DNA of 64,000 nucleotides from Gimesia alba. GTDB lineage: Bacteria; Planctomycetota; Planctomycetia; Planctomycetales; Planctomycetaceae. The stretch lies in the NCBI RefSeq assembly GCF_007744675.1, contig NZ_CP036269.1:2955546-3019545 (forward strand), read 5' to 3'. Under the pieces are notes generated by a model. It was not told the origin of the DNA. It ran no database searches and was given only the letters and a program-made list of their open reading frames with translations. Of the stretch, positions 43,465-52,116 are shown one piece after another (positions within the stretch are counted from its first letter, which is position 1; each line of letters opens with the position of its first letter). A program made the translations under genes and the position numbers.

Positions 43465-44682
43465 TCATTTGGGTGTCAAAATGACTTTGGTTCCTTGAAT
43501 TTGATAGTCCAGATTCAGAGGGCTGAACAGAGCGTCAAAAAACTCCGGCGGTTTCGCATCTTTGACGGTGACATCGATCAATTTATTGAGATCAATGCCT
43601 GCGGATTTTAACTGACTTGCATTATAGTCGAATTCGATCCCCGACTGTTCCAGTTTGTTCATGATGGCAAGTAAGGGAACCTGTTTCACCCGGAGTGTAA
43701 ATTTCCGTCTTTGAATGGGAACGGCATCAGCATTGACTGGTTTTGGACTTCGAAGTGTCTTTGTTGGATTCAATAGTTGCTCAATTTTTTCATGCACTTC
43801 GATTGAGGCCTGAATGGTGATCGATTTCCCGGAGGGAACCACGGTCAGATCTGGAAACGCCTGTTTCAGCTGTGTGATCAATGCGGAAACAGAACCCTTG
43901 CGTGGCTGATACGTTTTTTTGATGGTGACGATCTCTGGGACTGGTTCCAGTTGGATTTGCCTGCCCTGTTGCTCCCACTGAAATGTAAAACCTAATTGGA
44001 TCAAAACCAGAGAGAGTGCCTGGTTGGCATTGACTGCGGTCAGGCTGCCATTTGCCCAGAGATCGTGAGGAATTTGTTTTGGATCTGTCAGCGTGAGCTG
44101 ATAGGCGTCTGTGATTTGTTTCAAAATCTCAGCGGGTGTCTCCAGATCCTGGTAATGAAACGTCTTCTTCCGAGAGAGAAATAGAACACGCGATTTCAAA
44201 CTGGCCCGTGAGGCTGACAGATTCTGCAATTCTTCCTGTTTCAATTCCAGCAAGGTCATCAGGTTAGCGACAGCCTGAGCGGGACCGATGTAAATATTGC
44301 TGCCCACAATCCCTATTTGGGCATGCGCTTCTGAAGCGATCTTTTCCAGCCCTGCTTCGAGAGACAGATTTTGGGTGTCGATGGTCAGTTTCAGAGAGGG
44401 ATCAATTCTCCGATCGAGAATAATCGATATATTTTGCGTACTTTGAATGCGTTGCAGAATCGCGCGAATCCCCACATTCGACCAGGAAGCCGAAAAAGGC
44501 TGAACGAGAACGCGGCGAAAGTTTCGATCAGTCAGATACTTAGGGGGATCTCGATCCAGAACAGCTAACTGGTGATCAGAGTTTTGGTTGGCGGCTCGTG
44601 CGAGACGGCTTTCATTCCCGCCTGTCATCAGGAGCAGAAAGAGCGGAATCCACCAGTTCAGGCTGTTACGCGAAATTTTCAC
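43465..44682 (-). CDS. Exported protein with repeated STN/secretin-N-like domains
   Basis: A 405-residue periplasmic protein. After a signal peptide (about 1-30) there are three segments that resemble the secretin and TonB short N-terminal domain (STN): ISIILDRRIDPSLKLTIDTQ, a central DAYQLTLTDPKQIP block and a final FTLRVKQVPLLAIMNKLEQ. A further AMIN- or secretin-N-like part runs between (SALITQLKQAFPDLTVVPSG). The secretin channel domain is missing and the protein is too short to form a pore; it may be a periplasmic partner of an outer-membrane secretin or receptor. It is divergent from the Hsp70 gene at 44855. Confidence 0.65.
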   Translation of the reverse strand: MKISRNSLNWWIPLFLLLMTGGNESRLARAANQNSDHQLAVLDRDPPKYLTDRNFRRVLVQPFSASWSNVGIRAILQRIQSTQNISIILDRRIDPSLKLTIDTQNLSLEAGLEKIASEAHAQIGIVGSNIYIGPAQAVANLMTLLELKQEELQNLSASRASLKSRVLFLSRKKTFHYQDLETPAEILKQITDAYQLTLTDPKQIPHDLWANGSLTAVNANQALSLVLIQLGFTFQWEQQGRQIQLEPVPEIVTIKKTYQPRKGSVSALITQLKQAFPDLTVVPSGKSITIQASIEVHEKIEQLLNPTKTLRSPKPVNADAVPIQRRKFTLRVKQVPLLAIMNKLEQSGIEFDYNASQLKSAGIDLNKLIDVTVKDAKPPEFFDALFSPLNLDYQIQGTKVILTPK

Positions 44683-44854
44683 AAAACGGGTCTTTCAAAT
44701 GAAGGGTGATTTATCCGGCGCCTTTAGCATGAAAAACAGGAATCAAGTGCTGGAGTGTTGCCTTGCGCCATGATAACATAGTAACAGTACCCTTTCCTGT
44801 CATACTTCATCATCAAGTATGTGATAATCCTTATCTTTTGAGAGTCAATGCTTT

Positions 44855-46885
44855 ATGCAGAAAATACAGGCCGTTGGAATCGATTTGGGAACGACTTATT
44901 CCTGTATCGCTCATCTGAACGAGCATGGAGAACCGGTTACGATTCCTAATCAGGAAGGAGAGCTGTCCACACCTTCAGTCGCCATGTTTGATGGCGCCGA
45001 GGTGATTGTGGGAACAGAAGCCTTACGTCATGCGATTGTGAATCCCCGCAATGTCATTCAACATGCGAAGCGTTTCCTGGGTAAACAGGACTTTCGCTGG
45101 GAGATTGACGGACGCTATTTCTCGCCGAAAGATATCTCGGCGTTTATTTTGAAAAAGCTGCTTTCTGCCGCCGAAGAACGCATCGGCCCCATTGAATCCG
45201 CGGTCATTACCGTTCCTGCTCAATTCAGTGATGTTCAGCGACAGGAAACGATCGCTGCCGGGAAACAGGCCGGATTAAAACAGGTTGACCTGATTAATGA
45301 ACCCGTGGCTGCGTCGCTCTGCTACGTCTTGGGAACCGAGGGAATGTGGTTTGCTGAACTGGCTGAGGAACAGCGGATTCTGGTCTATGATCTGGGGGGC
45401 GGTACCTTCGATCTGTCTCTGGTCAAATATCAGAAAGATGAAGTCAATGTGATTGCCAGTGGCGGTGATTTGAAACTGGGCGGCATTGACTGGAACAGTA
45501 AATTGCAGGCCGCCATTGCCGAGCAGTTTTTCACCGAGTTCGGTACTAACCCGTGTAATGATCCTGAGAGTCTTCAGTATCTGGCAAATGAAGTAGAACA
45601 GGCGAAACGAAGTCTGACCGTTCGACCTAAGACGACCCTTGCCTGTCAGGTCGGTTCTACGCGAAAGACCTATCAGATTACACAGTCTCAGTTTGAGCAA
45701 CTAACTAAGGATCTGGTTGAACAGACGACCAAAATCACGAAAGCATTGTTGAGCGACAATAAGATGGGCTGGGCCCATGTGGATGTGGTATTGACGACCG
45801 GTGGTTCCTCACGGATGCCGATGGTGCGTGATGCGTTAAAACAGTCAAGTGGTACGACGCGCAACCTGTCACTCCCTCCGGACCAGTCGATTGCCCATGG
45901 TGCCGCTTATTATGCCGGGATGCTGTTAAGCAATCGAGAGTATGCCGAGTCGATTCTGACGACGGAAGCAGCCAGCCGTCTTGCAAAAATCAAACAACAC
46001 AGCGTCAATGCCCGTTCACTTGGATTTCTCGTGAGAGATCAGACCGGGCAGCAACGCATGCCGCATTATCTTCTACCTGCGAATACCCAGTTACCGGCCT
46101 CAATCAAACACACCTATGGTACGGTTTCACCCAACCAGCGTCGTGTGCATCTCAAATTGATTGAAAGTGGTGCTTCTAAGGACGAACCCTTTGTGGTTCT
46201 GGGAAATTGTGTCATTGAGGGATTGCCGGCTGATTTGCCCGTCGATTCCAAAATCGAAGTCTTAATGGAGTACGATTCGGAAGCCCGCGTGCATGTTTCC
46301 GCGCGGGATTGTACGAGTGGCAAAGAAGCACGGATCGAGATCACACGCGAACAGAATCTGGTTCAGGGGACTCTGGAAGAGGCAGAAGTGAAAACGGAAC
46401 CTCAGGAGCCCGCCGGGCATTCCGATCCGATCATGTTGAAAGAAATTCTGGATCAGGCAGAACCTGCCAATCCGCCTGAGCAAAAGAAGGCTCCTCCTGC
46501 AAAGCAGTCTTTTTCTGCACAACCCAACCCGGTGGCACGTGGTCTGGATAGCTCTGAACGCCCGATTGCATTGTGTAATCAATGTGGTGAGCCTCAACTC
46601 GGGCCAGCGGGGGCTGATTGTTCGACTCCGGAACAGCATACAAAAGGGGCATTGTCGACCCGAAAATCGGCCCCTCAAAAGAAGAGTGGCAAACGTAAGC
46701 CGGTCCAGAAGAAAGGCCCCCAGGCTTCCGCAGAGTCAGCCCGCAAACGGCAGTCAACATCGCGGCGGTCGGCTTCGAATCAGGGGAAGCGTCAGGGGCA
46801 AAAAAAGGCCAGGCCTCAAGCGAAGCCTACGAGTCAATTAGATGCTGCAGAGAGTGAATTCTGGGATCTACTGGAAGACGCATAG
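44855..46885 (+). CDS. Divergent Hsp70 with C-terminal basic tail and Cys motif
   Basis: An Hsp70-family chaperone of 676 residues, not a canonical DnaK. The nucleotide-binding domain (1-375) is well preserved: GIDLGTTYSCIA, YDLGGGTFDLSLV and LTTGGSSRMPMV. The substrate domain is present (about 390-530) but shortened, and the usual helical lid is replaced by a Pro/Glu-rich linker and a Lys/Arg/Ser/Gln-rich tail (about 590-660). CNQCGEPQLGPAGADC lies at the boundary, a possible small metal-binding motif. The EEVD/EEV-type terminus is absent. DnaJ and GrpE are not nearby. Paralogous Hsp70s with unusual tails are common in planctomycetes. Confidence 0.88.
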   Translation: MQKIQAVGIDLGTTYSCIAHLNEHGEPVTIPNQEGELSTPSVAMFDGAEVIVGTEALRHAIVNPRNVIQHAKRFLGKQDFRWEIDGRYFSPKDISAFILKKLLSAAEERIGPIESAVITVPAQFSDVQRQETIAAGKQAGLKQVDLINEPVAASLCYVLGTEGMWFAELAEEQRILVYDLGGGTFDLSLVKYQKDEVNVIASGGDLKLGGIDWNSKLQAAIAEQFFTEFGTNPCNDPESLQYLANEVEQAKRSLTVRPKTTLACQVGSTRKTYQITQSQFEQLTKDLVEQTTKITKALLSDNKMGWAHVDVVLTTGGSSRMPMVRDALKQSSGTTRNLSLPPDQSIAHGAAYYAGMLLSNREYAESILTTEAASRLAKIKQHSVNARSLGFLVRDQTGQQRMPHYLLPANTQLPASIKHTYGTVSPNQRRVHLKLIESGASKDEPFVVLGNCVIEGLPADLPVDSKIEVLMEYDSEARVHVSARDCTSGKEARIEITREQNLVQGTLEEAEVKTEPQEPAGHSDPIMLKEILDQAEPANPPEQKKAPPAKQSFSAQPNPVARGLDSSERPIALCNQCGEPQLGPAGADCSTPEQHTKGALSTRKSAPQKKSGKRKPVQKKGPQASAESARKRQSTSRRSASNQGKRQGQKKARPQAKPTSQLDAAESEFWDLLEDA

Positions 46886-46951
46886 GCTGGCTGTCTTCCC
46901 GAATGAGTCATTAATCCCTTAACTACATTTAACCAGGATTTGAGACAACGG

Positions 46952-48064
46952 ATGAAAATTGAACGGATTGAATTGTTTCATGTAGCAATGCCCCTGATCT
47001 ATCCCTGGCGAACCGCATATGGAGAAGATGCTGCCATTCATTCCGTCTTGTGCCGCATGACGAGTGTCTCGGTCGAAGGCTGGGGGGAAAGTACTCCGCT
47101 GGCAGCACCCTGCTATAGTCCTGAATGGGCCGGCGGTGTTTTCCAAACGGTTTCTGAATGGCTGGCACCCGCATTACTGGGGCAGGATATCGAGAGTGGT
47201 GATGCGTTACAGGAGAGCCTGTCAGTCTATAAAGGAAATCCCTTTGCCAAAGCCGCGCTGGATAATGCCTGGTGGAGCTTACACAGCAGAATTAGCAACA
47301 CGCCTTTGCATATTGCGCTGGGGGCAACGAGAAATGAAGTGCCGGTCGGCGCGGATTTCGGGGTCATGGATCATGTGGATGAGCTCATCGAAGCGGTGGG
47401 ATCGGCCGTCGCGGAAAATTTTCCCCGCATCAAACTCAAGTTTCGTCCGGGGTGGGACATTCCCATGCTGAAAGCGATTCGTTCCTCGTTTCCCAAAGAG
47501 ACATTTCACATCGATTGTAATAGTGGCTACCGCATTCAAGATGTCCCCCTGTTTCAGGCGATTGATGAATTTGATCTGGCCATGATCGAACAGCCGCTCC
47601 AGCACGATGATCTGACCGACCATGCGAAGTTGCAGGAATTGATTCGAACGCCGGTTTGTCTGGATGAAAGTATTACACATCCGTATCGCGTTCAGCAGGC
47701 ACTGAAATTGAAAAGTGCCCGTTATGTGAATGTGAAGCCGGGCCGGGTTGGAGGCCTTACGAATGCGGTGAAAATTCATGATCTGTGCCAGGACGCAGGA
47801 ATTCCCTGCTGGGTGGGCGGCATGTTGGAAAGTGCCACCGGTGCCTCTCATTGTACCGCGCTTGCGATGCTCGATAATTTCACTTATCCGGCTGACATTT
47901 TTCCGAGCGAGAAATATTATCACGAGGATATGGCGCAGGTTCCCCTGGATCTGGTGGATGTCGGCGGGGGAATCCCCGGAGTGAAGGCGTTTGAAGAACT
48001 GCCCGATCCGGACATGAAGCGTCTGGAGGCATTAACCATTCAAAAGAAAATCATTGGGTCCTGA
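46952..48064 (+). CDS. Enolase-superfamily enzyme, o-succinylbenzoate synthase/N-acylamino acid racemase-like
   Basis: A 370-residue enolase-superfamily enzyme of the muconate-lactonising subgroup. Catalytic elements: Lys pair in IKLKFRPGWD, metal ligands Asp in HIDCNSGY, Glu in IEQPLQ and Asp in CLDESI, and the general base Lys in VNVKPGRVGG. This pattern matches menaquinone-pathway MenC or the related N-succinylamino acid racemase; the two cannot be told apart without phylogeny, and no other men gene is in the window. The start is ATG 46952. The gene lies 66 bp after the Hsp70 gene. Confidence 0.85.
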   Translation: MKIERIELFHVAMPLIYPWRTAYGEDAAIHSVLCRMTSVSVEGWGESTPLAAPCYSPEWAGGVFQTVSEWLAPALLGQDIESGDALQESLSVYKGNPFAKAALDNAWWSLHSRISNTPLHIALGATRNEVPVGADFGVMDHVDELIEAVGSAVAENFPRIKLKFRPGWDIPMLKAIRSSFPKETFHIDCNSGYRIQDVPLFQAIDEFDLAMIEQPLQHDDLTDHAKLQELIRTPVCLDESITHPYRVQQALKLKSARYVNVKPGRVGGLTNAVKIHDLCQDAGIPCWVGGMLESATGASHCTALAMLDNFTYPADIFPSEKYYHEDMAQVPLDLVDVGGGIPGVKAFEELPDPDMKRLEALTIQKKIIGS

Positions 48065-48126
48065 AGTTGCTTTTGAAACAAGAGGATGGTAGCGAATGTA
48101 TATGGCGTGAGGTATTGCTGAAGCAG

Positions 48127-48158
48127 AAAGCTAATAAAAATTTCAATAAATTAGCTTT
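48127..48158 (+). other. Hairpin between the enolase-family gene and the ECF sigma gene
   Basis: AAAGCTAAT (48127-48135) pairs with ATTAGCTTT (48150-48158). No T-run follows. It may be a weak terminator or a leader element of the sigma factor gene at 48212. Confidence 0.4.
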
Positions 48159-48211
48159 ATTGGGGAATAACAAGATGTGTTTCAGCATCTTCCTACATAG
48201 AGAATCAGGTT

Positions 48212-48733
48212 ATGTCATCACAGAATCAACACAATTCTGAAGAACTTACCTTGTTAGTTGAGCAGCATTATCAGCTGTTGTTTCGCTATGCCTACCGTTT
48301 GTCAGGCGATCGGACTGATGCTGAAGATCTGACGCAACAGACATATTTGATCGCTCAGAAAAAACTGTCGCAACTACGTGATCCGCGTCTTGCGCGTTCA
48401 TGGCTTTGTACAATATTACGCAATCTGTTTTTGAAAAAAGTATCTCAGAAGAACAAGCCTGTCTCTCTGGGGCAGTCATTCGATTTGGCCGCTGAGGAAT
48501 CAGTCCTACCTGAACTGACATCTCAAGAGTTGCAGCATGCTTTGAATGAATTACCCGAAGACTTTCGAATTCCATTGTTAATGTTTTATTTTGAAGAGCG
48601 GTCCTACAAGGAAATTTCCACCGAACTATCTATTCCGCTGGGTACTGTGATGAGTCGTCTGGCAAGAGCCAAGTCGTTTTTGCAGGAGCGGTTTTCAGAG
48701 CTGTCAACAAAAGAAACAACAATTCCTACCTAA
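48212..48733 (+). CDS. RNA polymerase ECF sigma factor
   Basis: A 173-residue extracytoplasmic-function sigma factor. Region 2 (about 15-80) has YAYRLSGDRTDAEDLTQQTY, the -10-recognition helix; region 4 (about 110-165) has the helix-turn-helix EISTELSIPLGTVMSRLARA. There is no extended C-terminal domain. It probably controls genes reacting to envelope signals and often its own operon. AATCAGG precedes the ATG. The next gene, 39 bp downstream, encodes a membrane protein with the features of its anti-sigma factor. Confidence 0.94.
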   Translation: MSSQNQHNSEELTLLVEQHYQLLFRYAYRLSGDRTDAEDLTQQTYLIAQKKLSQLRDPRLARSWLCTILRNLFLKKVSQKNKPVSLGQSFDLAAEESVLPELTSQELQHALNELPEDFRIPLLMFYFEERSYKEISTELSIPLGTVMSRLARAKSFLQERFSELSTKETTIPT

Positions 48734-48772
48734 TGCTCAGGTCGAATCCTGAAACAGTTAAGTGAATTTATA

Positions 48773-49543
48773 ATGAGTCCTGCTGAACCATCTTCATCAT
48801 CCGGTTTTTCTGATTCAGATCATACTGATCCAGGATCGTTCTCCGATGAAATGGCATTTCATCAACAGCTCAAGAATGTGCTGTTTGATGTTGAAGTTCC
48901 CGATGGATTGAAAGAGTCGGTACTTGATTCGCTGCAACAGCATGATGCTGACGATATTTCCGTACGAGATCATTCACAAGAATCAAGCCGAACGCGTTTT
49001 CACAAAAGACCAGGCACGATTGCAGGACTCTCAGCCTGTTTGCTGTTTGCAGCATTGTTGACCTATTTCTGGGCTGCGCAGCAACCAGTCATTGCCCTGT
49101 CAGAATTCAGTCCGGAACAAAATCCTGAATTCAATCTGGATAGTCGGCTGCTGCCTGATTTTGATGACAACTTTTCAGCAAAATTGCCTCTTCAGGGGGC
49201 CTGGCATGCCAAAGATCGTTTGAGCTTAATTGGTGATAAGTTTTTTGGCCTTTCTCCCAGTCAATCCTCTACCCATGATGCTGCCGTCGGTTTTTTCAGA
49301 TTGCGCATGGGGAATACCTCGCCTGTTTTTGTAGCGCTGGTGCAGATACCGGCATATCGGGTTGAACCACTGCCTTCGCAGACCCGTTTTGACACGGGAA
49401 GCGTTGAATATGCACAACTCAAAAAGGGGAACTACGCGACCGTCAAGTGGATCGAAGATGATCGGGTTTATATCTGTATTGTCTTTGGAGGCCCCCGGGA
49501 ACTGGAAGCTCTGGGAAGGGCTTTGCAATCCTCTACTGCTTGA
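48773..49543 (+). CDS. Membrane protein, candidate anti-sigma factor
   Basis: A 256-residue protein that follows the ECF sigma gene by 39 bp and is presumably co-transcribed. The cytoplasmic N-terminus (1-80) is acidic, with a helical segment FHQQLKNVLFDVEVPDGLKE, as in many ECF anti-sigma factors, although a clear zinc-binding ZAS motif (Hx3Cx2C) is absent. One membrane helix lies at about 84-105 (LSACLLFAALLTYFWAA). The periplasmic part (about 110-256) is globular with beta-strand character (FVALVQIPAYRVEP). Function as the anti-sigma factor is inferred from position and topology. Confidence 0.7.
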   Translation: MSPAEPSSSSGFSDSDHTDPGSFSDEMAFHQQLKNVLFDVEVPDGLKESVLDSLQQHDADDISVRDHSQESSRTRFHKRPGTIAGLSACLLFAALLTYFWAAQQPVIALSEFSPEQNPEFNLDSRLLPDFDDNFSAKLPLQGAWHAKDRLSLIGDKFFGLSPSQSSTHDAAVGFFRLRMGNTSPVFVALVQIPAYRVEPLPSQTRFDTGSVEYAQLKKGNYATVKWIEDDRVYICIVFGGPRELEALGRALQSSTA

Positions 49544-49621
49544 AATTAGCTCCTGAACCGGCTCTACTTATAGAGAGTACGATTTACGCATTTGGACCGG
49601 TTCATTCTGAGAGGGGCTGCT

Positions 49622-50701
49622 ATGGGGATTTCACTTCGTTTTTGTCTGCTGGTTGTGGGGTTGTTTTTCGTGTCTGAAATCCCCTGTCGTGCGGCGAGTT
49701 TTATGTATCTCTCTCTGGGGGGAGAAAAGAAAATCGCCATTTATCGGCTCAACGAACAGGATGGGGCGTTAACCCATGTCGAGGATGTGCCACTGGCCGG
49801 TGCTCCGGGCTGTCTGGAAGTCGATCCCGAAAAGAAATACCTGTTTGCTTCCGTTCGCTCCGCCAAGCAATTCATGAGCTTTGCCATTGATCCCGAAAAC
49901 GGAAAACTGAAGCAGATTTCCGCGGTTCCCGCCGGCGGGAATGCGGCCTATATCGCCACTGATAAGAACGGGAAGTATCTTTTCTCTGCTTACTATGGTG
50001 AAGGGAAAGTTGCCGTTCATCGCCTTGGAAAACAGGGAGAAATCTCTGCCGAGATTGTGCAGACAATTCCCACCGACAAGAATGCACACGCGATTTTACC
50101 CGATCAGACAAACCAATTCGTCTTTGTCCCTCATACGGGGCCGAATGCCGTTTATCAGTTTTTGTGGGATGTACAAAACGGGCAATTGAAGGCAAACGAG
50201 AAGCCAATCTTTGAAGCGGCAGCCGGTTTAGAGCCGCGACATTTGGCAATTGCGAAGGACAATCGCTTCATTTATTTTGATAATGAAAAAGGGAGCTCCG
50301 TCACCGCCTGCAAGCTGGATCCAAAATCGGGGACGTTGACTCCGTTCCAGACGATCTCAACACTGCCAGCAGGGTTTGAGGGAAAGAATACGTGTGCGGA
50401 CATCGAACTTTCCCCCTCCGGTAAGAATTTGTATGCCTCAAATCGCGGCCATAACAGCATTGCCTGCTTTAGTGTGGATCAGAAAACAGGACGGTTAACT
50501 GCGCTGGAACAGGAGCCAACCGAAGATACTCCCCGTTCGTTTAATATTGATCCTACCGGGACTTATCTCTATGCGGCGGGGCAAAGAAACGGCAAACTGG
50601 CGGCTTACCGGATTTCGCCCCAAACTGGTAAACTGAAACGGCTTGCGACATACGAAGTCGGAAAGTCGCCCTCATGGGTCGAAATCGTAAAGTTCCCCTA
50701 G
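49622..50701 (+). CDS. Exported 6-phosphogluconolactonase-like (YbhE/lactonase) protein
   Basis: A 359-residue seven-bladed beta-propeller of the lactonase family, which in E. coli (YbhE/Pgl) hydrolyses 6-phosphogluconolactone. Here a signal peptide (MGISLRFCLLVVGLFFVSEI) puts it in the periplasm or beyond, so a cytoplasmic pentose-phosphate role is unlikely. Blade motifs recur about every 50 residues, such as YLFASVRSAKQFMSFAID, YLFSAYYGEGKVAVHRL and NLYASNRGHNSIACFSVD. The SD GAGAGGGG precedes ATG 49622; the longer TTG-initiated frame from 49592 absorbs that site. Confidence 0.85.
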   Translation: MGISLRFCLLVVGLFFVSEIPCRAASFMYLSLGGEKKIAIYRLNEQDGALTHVEDVPLAGAPGCLEVDPEKKYLFASVRSAKQFMSFAIDPENGKLKQISAVPAGGNAAYIATDKNGKYLFSAYYGEGKVAVHRLGKQGEISAEIVQTIPTDKNAHAILPDQTNQFVFVPHTGPNAVYQFLWDVQNGQLKANEKPIFEAAAGLEPRHLAIAKDNRFIYFDNEKGSSVTACKLDPKSGTLTPFQTISTLPAGFEGKNTCADIELSPSGKNLYASNRGHNSIACFSVDQKTGRLTALEQEPTEDTPRSFNIDPTGTYLYAAGQRNGKLAAYRISPQTGKLKRLATYEVGKSPSWVEIVKFP

Positions 50702-50979
50702 TCCGTATTTTCTTGAGCAATATCGGGGCTGATCAGCGGTTTTGAAGAAAATCGTTCAGATCATCGTTTTTTAAAGTCGATGAACCTCCAGTAACCAGAG
50801 CGCTTTTGATGACATCTTAGCAGTCTCTGTTCTGAATATGATGGGGGTGATTCGATTCCCATTCACGACAACGAACCAGAAACCAGTTTAACCGATTTCT
50901 GGAATAAGAGTGAGGCAGTGCTTTGTCGCTGTGAATTGTCATTGACTTTAAAAAATCCCCCTGTGAAGAGAGACTCTCT

Positions 50980-51390
50980 ATGCGCTCTTCTGTTTTTGCT
51001 CTGCTGATTGTATCTCAAGTCTTCCTGTCTGCTGCTTTTGGCCAGGAACAAAAGCCTCTTCAGATCAGTTCTGATTCGAAGGGAACGACCAGCGGAAAGA
51101 GCACGTTGAATATCACGCGAAGCGCTTCTAAGGATTCAGGTCCCGCGTATCAGCGAATGTCCGTCAGTCAAAGGCTGATCCAGCAACGGGCATTTTTGCG
51201 AGCCAAACAAAGAATGAATCGAATTAGCGCACGAAAAGCCATGGGGATTACACCCGGGCGGCCCACGATCGATTTCAATCCCAGCATGATCCCAACGAAC
51301 GCACAAATCATGCAAGAGATGACTTATTTCACATTGAGTCCCTTCAGTAGTGGTTACTGGTATGGCCCCATCTATGAACCAGTTCCCTAA
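50980..51390 (+). CDS. Small exported hypothetical protein
   Basis: A 136-residue secreted protein not recognised. Residues 1-22 form a signal peptide ending SAAFGQ. The mature part has a Ser/Thr-rich segment, then a basic helix (SQRLIQQRAFLRAKQRMNRI) and a C-terminal Pro/Tyr/Gly-rich stretch, SPFSSGYWYGPIYEPVP. No cysteines are present after the signal. GAAGAGAGA lies before the ATG. It is flanked by the lactonase and a convergent TfoX-like gene. Confidence 0.65.
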   Translation: MRSSVFALLIVSQVFLSAAFGQEQKPLQISSDSKGTTSGKSTLNITRSASKDSGPAYQRMSVSQRLIQQRAFLRAKQRMNRISARKAMGITPGRPTIDFNPSMIPTNAQIMQEMTYFTLSPFSSGYWYGPIYEPVP

Positions 51391-51452
51391 GCGTCTCCGA
51401 AATTGATCGCGTTGCACTTGCTCAAATGATGCCGTCAAACGACCAGGCACGT

Positions 51453-51785
51453 TTACGCTTTGGGTGGAAGTGATTGGGCAAACTTCACCGCCCGATTGAC
51501 CCAGTCTTTCAGATCTGCTTCATCCTCAAATCCGGGTTGGTCTACATAGATCATGCTTTTGAGTGGCTTGCCGGTGAAATCCATTTCACGTGTGAACGGT
51601 TCTTCTAATGCCTTGCGGGCGTTTTTCTCTCCCAGTCGCAGCATCAGCTCATTCTGCGTCACGCCACAGCACATGTTCCCGTGCAGCATAAAGCAGATGC
51701 CGCCGAACATTTTTCGCTGTGAAAACCCCTTGCGGCGTTTCAATAACTGGTGGACGCGTTCTGCCAGATGTTCGTTGTAAGCCAT
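51453..51785 (-). CDS. TfoX/Sxy N-terminal-domain protein
   Basis: A 110-residue protein made of the TfoX N-terminal domain only. Its key segment is KMFGGICFMLHGNMCCGV, with the conserved Phe-Gly-Gly and two Cys, followed by LMLRLGEKNA. In competence regulator Sxy/TfoX a second domain exists; the short form found here is widespread in bacteria and its role is unknown. The length is normal for the single-domain type. It converges with the small exported protein gene and is divergent from the phosphatase-cytochrome gene. Confidence 0.88.
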   Translation of the reverse strand: MAYNEHLAERVHQLLKRRKGFSQRKMFGGICFMLHGNMCCGVTQNELMLRLGEKNARKALEEPFTREMDFTGKPLKSMIYVDQPGFEDEADLKDWVNRAVKFAQSLPPKA

Positions 51786-52116
51786 GATTTTTCCAGAACA
51801 GGAAAAGACACTATTTCAGTCAAACGGATTAAGGCGACCTTTTCCCCATTCAAAGTGTTAGATCGAGGTCGGTGAAATTGTATTGCGTTTTCCGTATTAT
51901 TCAACCCGCTCAGCATCGACAGGCTGGCTGTGGTGCAGAGAAAGATTCATGGGCAAATAGAAGATACGGTTTTCCGATGTGTTTCGATGTGAAGAAACGA
52001 TCTTATTTTTCTATTCCACTTTTTTTATAAAATATATGAACAAAAATCGATTGTTTGTTATTCTGAATAATGAGAGTCTCTATATGTGAAAATTGAAAAC
52101 GAGAGAAGTTTAAGAT
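51786..52116. other. Divergent intergenic region
   Basis: 331 bp between the TfoX-like and the phosphatase-cytochrome genes. The second half is strongly AT-rich (about 52000-52090), a likely promoter region. I see no gene or repeat. Confidence 0.45.
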
